Positions 7,206 to 13,166 of a stretch of DNA of 20,278 nucleotides are shown here, piece after piece (the stretch's first letter is position 1; each line of letters opens with the position of its first letter). A program made the position numbers and the translations under genes. Location: NCBI GenBank assembly GCA_015661135.1, contig JACVXW010000075.1, forward strand, positions 1-20,278, read 5' to 3'. The notes below the pieces were generated by a model. It did not search any database. It was not told the origin of the DNA and worked only from the letters and a program-made list of their open reading frames with translations. Source of the stretch: Chloroflexota bacterium (GTDB lineage: Bacteria > Chloroflexota > Limnocylindria > Limnocylindrales > CSP1-4).

Positions 7206-8447
7206 GTGGCCGACGGACCAACCACGAGCGCGGCCGCCCTCCTCCGCGAGGTGGGCCTCCTTCCCGACGGACCGACAATCTGGGGCCGTCCGCTCACGAC
7301 CCGCGCGCCGGGTGTTTACCTCGTCGAGCTGCCGGCGCCACTCCCGGCGCCGCGGTTCGAGCTGGCCGTGGTCGGCCACTGGATCGAGCGCGTGCCGGAT
7401 CTCCGGATGGACGGCGTCCGCCCGACGTCCAAGGCGGTCGCGGCGCGGCTCGCGTCGCTCTGGCACCCGTCGGCAGTCGTCGTCTACGCCGGCTCGACCG
7501 CGGGCAGCCTCGGGGGTCGGGCCCTCGCGCTCGCCCATCACGTGATCGGCGATCGACGGCCGCACGCAGATGGCCACTGGCTCCACCTGCTCGTGGGGAT
7601 CGAACGGGCACGACTCTGGTACGCCGAGACAGATGCGCCTGAGGAATACCTGGACGCGGTCCTCGATGCCTTCGCCGCGGCGCTCCCGTCACCGAGCTCG
7701 GAGGGCCGACCCAGTGGCGCGCTTCCGCTTCCGTGGGCCAACCTTCGACGGCCCACCGGGGAGCGCCAGGCGCATGGGCTCACGGCCTCGATCCTGCCCG
7801 ACGAAACCGTCGCCGTGCCGCCTGGGCGCGTCGTGGAGATCGCTCCCGGCGATGCCGATGGGGCGCGGGCAGGGGTTCGAGGCGGCAGCACGGTCCCTCG
7901 CGCCCCTCGCGCGACGACGCGCCCGGCCGCTCCCCGGGGCCCGCGGGCTCCGCGCCCGGCCGCCCTCCCGCTCGTCCCGCCTTCGGCGCGCGTCGCGCCC
8001 GTCCAGTTGAGCCCGGGAGCGCTCACGCGCCTGGAGGCAGAACTGGACGAACTGACCCGGCTGCAGCGCCCTGGCGTCGTCGCCCGAATCAAGGCGGCGC
8101 GGGAGTTGGGCGATCTGCGTGAGAACGCGGAGTACCAGGCGGCACGCGAGGAGCAGTCGTTCATGGAGGGTCGCATCCGGCTCCTCGAGGAGCGCCGGCG
8201 GGCCGCCTCGATCGTCGAAGAGACGGGCGGCGAGCGCGCCGCGATCGGTTCCGTCGTCGTCGTCCGGCAGGGCGAGGAGTTGACGACCTTCACGCTCGTC
8301 GGTTCGACCGAATCAGACCCGGCGTCGGGTCGCCTGAGCGTCGCCTCTCCCGTTGGCGCGGCCCTGCTTGGGTCCGTGGCGGGCAACGACGTGACCGTCC
8401 GAACGCCCCGTGGCCCGGTCCAGTACCGCGTGGAAGCGGTCCACTGA
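7206..8447 (+). CDS. GIY-YIG-like domain fused to a GreA/GreB transcription elongation factor
   Basis: A 413-aa two-domain protein. Residues 270-412 are a complete GreA/GreB factor: a coiled coil whose tip GDLRENAEY (302-310) keeps the acidic D303 and E306 that stimulate RNA cleavage in backtracked RNA polymerase, then the FKBP-like domain with VGSTESDPASGRLSVASPVG and ALLG. Residues 1-160 resemble a GIY-YIG domain: GVYLV at 36-40, a roughly 50-residue insert, then VVYAGSTAGSLGGRALALAHH at 92-112 with candidate R105 and H111, and acidic E141/E146/E147 later. The two parts are joined by a Pro/Arg/Ala-rich linker (about 220-268), probably disordered. The GTG at 7206 follows GGAGG by 5 bases; the frame is open far upstream to 5796, but only as antisense of the hydrolase gene. 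The GreA call is firm; the GIY-YIG call is by motif only and nuclease activity is unproven. Confidence 0.85.
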   Translation: MADGPTTSAAALLREVGLLPDGPTIWGRPLTTRAPGVYLVELPAPLPAPRFELAVVGHWIERVPDLRMDGVRPTSKAVAARLASLWHPSAVVVYAGSTAGSLGGRALALAHHVIGDRRPHADGHWLHLLVGIERARLWYAETDAPEEYLDAVLDAFAAALPSPSSEGRPSGALPLPWANLRRPTGERQAHGLTASILPDETVAVPPGRVVEIAPGDADGARAGVRGGSTVPRAPRATTRPAAPRGPRAPRPAALPLVPPSARVAPVQLSPGALTRLEAELDELTRLQRPGVVARIKAARELGDLRENAEYQAAREEQSFMEGRIRLLEERRRAASIVEETGGERAAIGSVVVVRQGEELTTFTLVGSTESDPASGRLSVASPVGAALLGSVAGNDVTVRTPRGPVQYRVEAVH

Positions 8448-8465
8448 TCCGATGCCGTGCTTGGG

Positions 8466-8471
8466 TACGAT
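8466..8471 (+). promoter_or_regulatory. Candidate -10 box of the cupredoxin gene
   Basis: TACGAT lies 58 bases before the ATG at 8530; the leader ends in GGAGG (8519-8523), 6 bases before the start. Confidence 0.35.
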
Positions 8472-8529
8472 GGCGGCCGGCGCCCGCGGCGTCGGGCCCG
8501 ATCAAGCAACCGCCCCCCGGAGGATCTCG

Positions 8530-8925
8530 ATGTCGATGCGCCCCGCGACCCTGCGCCGCCGCGCCGCCCTGGCATTCCTCGTGCCGATCGCGATCGTCGT
8601 GGCCTGCGGCGGCTCGGGGACGCCGGAGCCGGCCACGTATCCGCCGGGCGCGGTCGTCATCGAGTCGAAGGACCGCAAGTTCGACGCGGACATGTTGCTC
8701 GTACCGGCCGACACCGCCTTCCCTCTCGTCCTCGTGAATCACGACTCGGACAAGCACAACATCGCGATCCGGACGAAGGCCGGGTTCGAGGGCGACATCA
8801 TCTTCCGGCACGATCCGGTATCGAACATGACGATCACCCTGGACGTCCCGCCGATCGCCGCGGGAACCTACCACTTCCTCTGCGAGGTCCACCCGACGAT
8901 GACCGGGACGGTCCTGTCGCAGTAG
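8530..8925 (+). CDS. Cupredoxin-domain lipoprotein (type 1 copper protein)
   Basis: A 131-aa exported blue-copper-type protein. The N-terminus is a lipoprotein signal: basic MSMRPATLRRR, a hydrophobic stretch, and the lipobox VVAC with C26 as the lipidated residue, followed by a GGSGTPEP linker. The mature domain has the four expected copper ligands: H76 (DKHNIAI), C118, H121 and M124 in FLCEVHPTMTG. Such proteins carry electrons or copper at the outer face of the membrane; the partner is not visible here. GGAGG stands 6 bases before the ATG at 8530; a second ATG two codons later is less well placed. It ends 12 bases from the convergent PLP-enzyme gene. Confidence 0.9.
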   Translation: MSMRPATLRRRAALAFLVPIAIVVACGGSGTPEPATYPPGAVVIESKDRKFDADMLLVPADTAFPLVLVNHDSDKHNIAIRTKAGFEGDIIFRHDPVSNMTITLDVPPIAAGTYHFLCEVHPTMTGTVLSQ

Positions 8926-8947
8926 CGGCTCGGAGCGCTACCCGAGC
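8922..8947. terminator. Overlapping hairpins between convergent genes, possible bidirectional terminator
   Basis: GTAGCG (8922-8927) pairs with CGCTAC (8936-8941), and the alternative GCTCGG (8928-8933) pairs with CCGAGC (8942-8947). Both stop codons (plus TAG 8923-8925, minus TAG 8938-8940) lie in the first stem. There is no T-tract, so termination is uncertain. Confidence 0.3.
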
Positions 8948-9882
8948 GTAGCGGCCAGCGCCGGCACCGCCTCTTCGTCCAGGGGCTCGAACAGGCCGGG
9001 TGTCCCACCGGCGTGCCAGAACACCACCTGCCGCCCGTCCCAGGCGCCGGACCGCACCCCCGCGATGAGCCCGGCGAGTGCCTTCGCGGTGTAGATGGGG
9101 TCGACGAGGATCCCCTCGGTCCGGGCCAGGAGGGCCGCCGCGTCGTCCGCCAGCCGTGTGCGAACGCCGTATCCATCCCCCAGCAGCGACCCGTCGAGCA
9201 CCACTTCCGAAGCCGGGACATGGGCGCCGGTCAGCGGCCCAAGCTCGGCGAGCATCGTGACGATCGCCGGCCGGAGTTCCTCGTCCCGCCGCGCCACGAG
9301 GACCCCGAGGACGACGGCGGCACTAGTGCCGGCCTGCTCCAGCAGCTCCGCCGCGGCAAGGACCTGTCCGGCCACTCCCGGCAGGCCGCTGCCACCGACG
9401 GGCACGCTGAATGGCCGGCGCCCGTTCGCCCGGAGTTCGGCCTCGGCCGCTCGTACCGCCGCATCGCGGTCCTCGCGATCCGCCGTCGGCAGCTGGTGGA
9501 CCGTCGCGCCCAGGAGGGCATCGAGCATGGCCCCCGGCCCTTCCACGGGTGAACCGTCCGGGCCACGGGCCGGCGGGCCGGACAGGATGAGGTGGACCGC
9601 AAGGCCCGCGCGCGCGCCGGCGGCCGCAGTGAGCCGGCAGTGATTGGACCATCGGCGGCCGGCCGTCACGAGCGTGTCCGCACCGGTCGCCAGCGCCGCT
9701 CCCACGATGAACTCGAGGTTCCGGAGCTTGTTACCGCCGAAGGCGAGCGGCAGGAGGTCCTCGCGCTTGATCCAGAGCTCGGCACGGCCACCGAGCGCCG
9801 CCCCGAGGCGTTCGAGTCGATGGAGCGGGCTTGGCCCCTGGAGGAGCGGGAAGCGCGGCAGATCGTCGATCCGAGTGGTCAC
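8938..9882 (-). CDS. D-cysteine desulfhydrase / ACC deaminase-like PLP protein with an apparent internal deletion
   Basis: A 314-aa fold-type II PLP enzyme of the D-cysteine desulfhydrase/ACC deaminase family. The PLP lysine is K52 in LAFGGNKLRNLEF; WSNHCRLTAAAGAR (78-91) matches the substrate-binding SNH segment, although the two residues before it (RR) differ from the usual pattern; VDPIYTAKALAGLI and FWHAGGTPGLF close the protein. Homologues have, after a strand like AAVV, a glycine-rich phosphate loop (SGSGGTQAGL type) and a helix. Here AAVV (188-191) runs straight into LGVLVARRDEELRP, so about 28 residues are missing in frame, judged from memory of the family (usual length about 330-345). 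Without that loop PLP binding should fail. GTG start at 9882 with a TACCAT box 6 bases upstream. The family call is firm; present activity is doubtful. Confidence 0.85.
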   Translation of the reverse strand: MTTRIDDLPRFPLLQGPSPLHRLERLGAALGGRAELWIKREDLLPLAFGGNKLRNLEFIVGAALATGADTLVTAGRRWSNHCRLTAAAGARAGLAVHLILSGPPARGPDGSPVEGPGAMLDALLGATVHQLPTADREDRDAAVRAAEAELRANGRRPFSVPVGGSGLPGVAGQVLAAAELLEQAGTSAAVVLGVLVARRDEELRPAIVTMLAELGPLTGAHVPASEVVLDGSLLGDGYGVRTRLADDAAALLARTEGILVDPIYTAKALAGLIAGVRSGAWDGRQVVFWHAGGTPGLFEPLDEEAVPALAATLG

Positions 9883-9888
9883 TGTCGG

Positions 9889-9894
9889 ATGGTA
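9889..9894 (-). promoter_or_regulatory. -10 box, leaderless start of the PLP-enzyme gene
   Basis: TACCAT on the minus strand, 6 bases before the GTG at 9882; no Shine-Dalgarno. Confidence 0.5.
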
Positions 9895-9903
9895 GCCGGG
9901 TGC

Positions 9904-9909
9904 TACAGT
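9904..9909 (+). promoter_or_regulatory. -10 box, leaderless start of the broken amidohydrolase
   Basis: TACAGT, 8 bases before the ATG at 9918. Only 9 bases separate it from the opposed box of the PLP-enzyme gene. Confidence 0.45.
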
Positions 9910-9917
9910 CCCGACCG

Positions 9918-10974
9918 ATGCACGCCGGCCGGACGATCTATCGCGACGCCGCCCTCGCCGACGGCCGCTCCGATCGTTTGCGCATCGGCGTCAGTGTGTT
10001 CGTCGACGGCGGGACGATCGGCTGGATCCGGCCGGCCGACGACGAAGGGGACACCGGGTCGCCTGGCGGCGTCGAGATCGTGGACGCCGCTGGGTCGGTG
10101 ATCGTGCCCGGCCTGGTGGACGCCCACAGCCACGTGACCCTGCCGGGTGGCGCGCACTGGATCGACCGGATCGACGACCCGCCCGAAACGCTCGTCGAGG
10201 TCGCCGAGCGGAACGGGCGCCTCCTGACGCGGGCCGGCATCCGCTGGGCCCGTGACGTGGGGGCGCCCCGTGTCCAGGATCCTCTCGACGGGCAGGTTCG
10301 AGCCCTCAGCCTCGGGATTCGCGATCGTTGGACGGGGAAGCCGGCGATGCCGTACCTGCGAGTGGCCGGAACTTGGCTGGACCGGAGTGGAACCCTCCCC
10401 CCGGCCGCCCATACCGTCGCCGCGGACGACGCCGATCAGTTGGTGGAGAACGCGGTCGGGCAGATGAACGATGGAGCGGACCTCCTGAAGCTCTATCTCG
10501 ATGGGCTCCGGTTCGAGTCCCCTGCCAAGGGCGTATGTGAGCAGCTTTTCCGTCATGGTAGTGTCGACGCTCGCCGTCATGCGGTCCTGGGCCACGTTCG
10601 GGAGTACCACCACGCTCCCGAGATTCGCGACCCAGGAAGGTCAGACCAGGATCCGCGAGCGCCGCGCCATTGCCGAGGAAAGCGTCCGAATCGCGTACCG
10701 GGCGGGGGTACGAATCGCGACGGGATCGGACTTCGGGGGCGGTTCGCTGCGCGCCAACCAGCTGGCCTGGGAGGTCGAGGCCCTCGTCGGCGCCGGACTG
10801 GAGCCCTGGGAAGCGCTGGCAGCCGCCACCTGGCGTGGCGGCGAGCTGCTCGGAGAGGCCGGCGCCGGCGCCATCGTGGAGGGCGGCCCGGCCGACTTCT
10901 TCCTCGTCCACGGCGATCCGCTTTCAGATCCGGCCGCCCTGTGGCGGGTCTGGCGAGTCGCCTGGGACGACTGA
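9918..10974 (+). pseudogene. Amidohydrolase family protein, broken by an internal deletion and frame change
   Basis: Two parts of one amidohydrolase lie in different frames. The N-terminal part (from the ATG at 9918, about 196 codons) has the beta-sandwich strands, the HxH metal site H70/H72 (VIVPGLVDAHSHV) and LLKLYLDG with K191. From about 10530 the frame at 10501-10974 takes over with STLAVMRSWATFGSTT, VRIATGSDFGGGSLRANQLA (metal-binding Asp) and the composite C-terminus WRGGELLGEAGAG...GGPADFFLVHGDPL. Homologues have between these parts a stretch with the two further metal histidines (an AH...G segment and an EHG segment). It is absent: roughly 55-65 residues, estimated from memory. The breakpoint is within 10505-10555. 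Neither frame alone can give an active enzyme. The first frame continues to 11255 as meaningless sequence. Confidence 0.85.
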
Positions 10975-10982
10975 CCGGTCGA

Positions 10983-10988
10983 TATCAT
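10983..10988 (+). promoter_or_regulatory. -10 box, leaderless start of the cupin gene
   Basis: TATCAT, 7 bases before the GTG at 10996, with no Shine-Dalgarno. It lies just after the stop of the broken amidohydrolase, so the cupin/kinase pair can be expressed separately. Confidence 0.45.
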
Positions 10989-10995
10989 CGGACCG

Positions 10996-11406
10996 GTGGC
11001 CATCCGTATTCGTCCCGAGCAGCGCCTCACCTCCGTGGGCCAACACGCGGACATGGAGCGATCCATCGCCGTGTCGGCGCCACTGACCGGCTCCGTGGGC
11101 CTGTATTCCTCGATGGTGACCACGCAGCCCGGCGCGAAGACCCGGATCCACCACCACGGCCCGTGCGAGACCTCGATCTACATCCAGGCGGGCCTGGCTC
11201 GGTTCACCTTCGGTCCCACCGGCCTGGAGGACACGTTCACAGCGGAAGCGGGTGACTTCGTGTACATCCCCGCCGGCGAGGTCCACGTCGAGGAGAATGC
11301 CTCGACCGTCCACGATCTCGTCGTGGTCCTCACGCGCAACTGTGCGGACTCGCACGTGGTCTACCTCGATGGCGGGGAGGACGGCGGCCTTCCGCCGGCC
11401 CCTTGA
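10996..11406 (+). CDS. Cupin-domain protein
   Basis: A 136-aa single-domain cupin (small beta-barrel). The first cupin motif is H52-H53-H54 with E58 (RIHHHGPCETSIYIQAG), the second AGDFVYIPAGEVHVEEN with H97, so a divalent metal site is likely. Single-domain cupins include isomerases, dioxygenases and sensors; nothing here decides the substrate. The start is GTG at 10996. Its TGA (11404-11406) overlaps the TTG start of the kinase-like gene by three bases (TTGA), implying translational coupling and a joint role. Confidence 0.85.
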   Translation: MAIRIRPEQRLTSVGQHADMERSIAVSAPLTGSVGLYSSMVTTQPGAKTRIHHHGPCETSIYIQAGLARFTFGPTGLEDTFTAEAGDFVYIPAGEVHVEENASTVHDLVVVLTRNCADSHVVYLDGGEDGGLPPAP

Positions 11407-12464
11407 GCGCGGGTGAGCCGATCGGCGGCCTAGCGGGCAACTCGTCACCGTGGGCCGGCCGAACCCTGGCGAACCTGCTGGCGGCACATGGCCTGTCCGA
11501 GTCGCCCGAACGCGAGTTTCCAAATGATGGCTGGTCCGGGGCGACGCTCACCGCCCTCGACGGACCGGACGGGCGATTCGTCCTCAAACGGACGTCGTGG
11601 GCCGCCGACTGGGTCGCGCGCTCGACCCGTGATCACGCCCTGCGCGAGGCCGTCCTGGCGGCAGACCCGGTGCCGCTGCCGATGCCCCTGTCTTCCGCCC
11701 ACCTCGGCGCCGCCGCCGATGGCACCGCGGCGGCGATCCTCATGCCTGATCTCTCCGCGTGGTTGATCCCGTGGGACCGTGGCGAGGGCATGGCCGCGAT
11801 CATCTCCGGCGAGACGCTCGACCGGGTCCTGGAAGCAGCCGCCACGATCCACGCCATGCCGTGGGCCCAGCTTCGCAATCATGATGCGGGCGATCCGGGC
11901 CGGCCGACCTGGCCATGGTGCCCCATCCGTGAGCGAATCCTGTGGGTGGGTGAACGCTTCCTGTCAGGCTGGGACCAGTTCGATCGCCGGGCGTCGCCGG
12001 CCGCGGTCGCGCTCATTGCTGCCATGGCCGCCGACCCGGCGCCCCTCATCGACGCGCTCGCGGTCCTGCCGGCGACGGGGCTGCACGGCGATCTGAAGCT
12101 GGCGAACGTCGCGCTCCTCCCCGCCGGCCGAGCCGCCTGCATCGACTGGCAGATGACGACCTTCGCGCCGATTGCCCTGGAGATGGGCTGGTTCCTGGTC
12201 TCGAACGTTGCCCAGCTCGACCTCGCGCCGGATCGAGTCCTGGACAGGTACCGCGCCGCCCTGGAACGGGCAGGTGGCGGCGCCTTCGTGGGCGACTGGG
12301 ACGCCCAGCGAGACCTGGCGATCGTCGTTGGCCTGGTCCTTCGGGGCTGGCGCAAGGGCCTCGATGCGGACGCCGGGGTAACGCTGCCCACGGGCGCCAC
12401 CGCCGCCGCGGCTCTCGCCTGGTGGTGCGACGAGGCGGTTGAGGCCGCTGCCCGGCGCCTCTGA
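11403..12464 (+). CDS. Aminoglycoside phosphotransferase-fold kinase-like protein
   Basis: A 353-aa protein of the APH/choline kinase-like phosphotransferase superfamily. The N-lobe has RFVLKRTSW (K62 as candidate ATP-binding lysine). The catalytic loop is LHGDLKLANV (H228, D230 and N235), and the metal-binding aspartate is D248 in AACIDWQMTTF, then IALEMGWFLVSNV. The family phosphorylates small molecules such as aminoglycosides, sugars or amino alcohols; a resistance role should not be assumed for an environmental chromosomal copy. It starts with TTG at 11403 overlapping the cupin stop, the second gene of a two-gene operon. Full-length, with a tryptophan-rich middle (WPWCPIRERILWVGERF). It converges with the CGNR gene, 32 bases apart. 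Confidence 0.85.
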   Translation: MSAGEPIGGLAGNSSPWAGRTLANLLAAHGLSESPEREFPNDGWSGATLTALDGPDGRFVLKRTSWAADWVARSTRDHALREAVLAADPVPLPMPLSSAHLGAAADGTAAAILMPDLSAWLIPWDRGEGMAAIISGETLDRVLEAAATIHAMPWAQLRNHDAGDPGRPTWPWCPIRERILWVGERFLSGWDQFDRRASPAAVALIAAMAADPAPLIDALAVLPATGLHGDLKLANVALLPAGRAACIDWQMTTFAPIALEMGWFLVSNVAQLDLAPDRVLDRYRAALERAGGGAFVGDWDAQRDLAIVVGLVLRGWRKGLDADAGVTLPTGATAAAALAWWCDEAVEAAARRL

Positions 12465-12480
12465 CCGGTCGGCGACGCCG

Positions 12481-12495
12481 CGAGCCGGCGGCTCG
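12481..12495. terminator. Short hairpin between convergent genes
   Basis: CGAGCC (12481-12486) and GGCTCG (12490-12495) form a perfect 6-bp stem with a 3-base loop in the 32-base gap between the kinase-like and CGNR genes. There is no T-tract on either strand, so it is only a possible bidirectional terminator. Confidence 0.25.
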
Positions 12496-12496
12496 A

Positions 12497-13090
12497 TCAG
12501 GCGCTGTGCGGCACGGCCCGGCGACGATGGCGACCTACCCGGATCCGGTTACCACAGACGGCGCTCTCGCACCACAGACGGCTTCGGTTGCGCGACCGGT
12601 CGATGAACGCGAAACGGCAGCGCGGGTTCGCGCAGACGCGCAGATGGGCATCGTCGCGCCGTATCTCGAGCAGGGCCGGCAGGAGCCCGTCCACGAAACC
12701 CGTCCAACCGGATCGCACCGGACGTGGGCCGTCGGTCGCCAGCCGGAACGGGATCCCGGCGAGCATGGCCGAAATCTCGGTGTCGGTTGGCGGGGCAGCC
12801 GGCACCGTCCCGGGCGGGCGGTCTCCAGCCTGCCGCCGAACCAGGTCCCGGACGCGTGCGAGCCGGCCAAGTGCCGCCCGGGATGGCAGTCCGTCGGGGA
12901 CCGTCACGCCGTGATCCACCAGGTACGCGCGCGCCTCCCGCGGGTCCCCAAGGTGATCGTGATCCGGCCCGCCGGCGACCGCACGGGCATGGTAGTGGCC
13001 GCCCGGCCCATGCCGCGTGTTTGCCACGCGGAGGAGATCATCCGGCCGGCCCTGCCCCGCTGAAGTAATATGCGTCACTGTCAATGACAT
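12497..13090 (-). CDS. CGNR zinc-finger protein (ABATE domain), putative transcriptional regulator
   Basis: A 197-aa protein with the ABATE N-terminal domain (LLRVANTRHGPGGH, then LGDPREARAYLVDHGV) and a C-terminal CGNR zinc finger: LRVCANPRCRFAFIDRSRNR, then WCESAVCGNRIRVGRHRRR, where C-x4-C and C-x4-C supply four zinc ligands and the basic tail would touch DNA. This family is widespread in actinobacteria and chloroflexota and is regarded as stress-related transcription regulators; direct evidence is scarce. The ATG at 13090 lies inside an AT-rich palindrome, suggesting autoregulation. An in-frame ATG at 13141 would add 17 residues without family similarity. Divergent from the ABC exporter operon, which it may control. 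Confidence 0.85.
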   Translation of the reverse strand: MSLTVTHITSAGQGRPDDLLRVANTRHGPGGHYHARAVAGGPDHDHLGDPREARAYLVDHGVTVPDGLPSRAALGRLARVRDLVRRQAGDRPPGTVPAAPPTDTEISAMLAGIPFRLATDGPRPVRSGWTGFVDGLLPALLEIRRDDAHLRVCANPRCRFAFIDRSRNRSRLWCESAVCGNRIRVGRHRRRAVPHSA

Positions 13091-13094
13091 ATTA
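13066..13094. promoter_or_regulatory. AT-rich palindrome over the CGNR start codon, candidate operator
   Basis: TAATATG (13066-13072) and CATATTA (13088-13094) form a perfect 7-bp inverted repeat with a 15-base spacer; inside it GTCA and TGAC form a second pair. The AT-richness stands out in this GC-rich window. It lies between the CGNR gene and the exporter operon and covers the CGNR ATG, so bound protein could block both. Which protein binds is inference. Confidence 0.45.
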
Positions 13095-13166
13095 CGAGCG
13101 AACCGCAAGACCCTGCCCGGTCGGCCCATCCGGCCAGGCAAGCCAGGCCGTCGGCGAGCACCGGCC

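Noticed and set aside
11403..12464. Antibiotic resistance gene
   Set aside because: The APH fold is clear, but the superfamily has many metabolic members and this copy is in a chromosomal operon with a cupin, so resistance is not supported.
13017..13166. N-terminal extension of the FtsX permease
   Set aside because: It overlaps the CGNR gene in antisense and adds a basic tail with no family similarity; the GTG at 13167 just before the first membrane segment is preferred.
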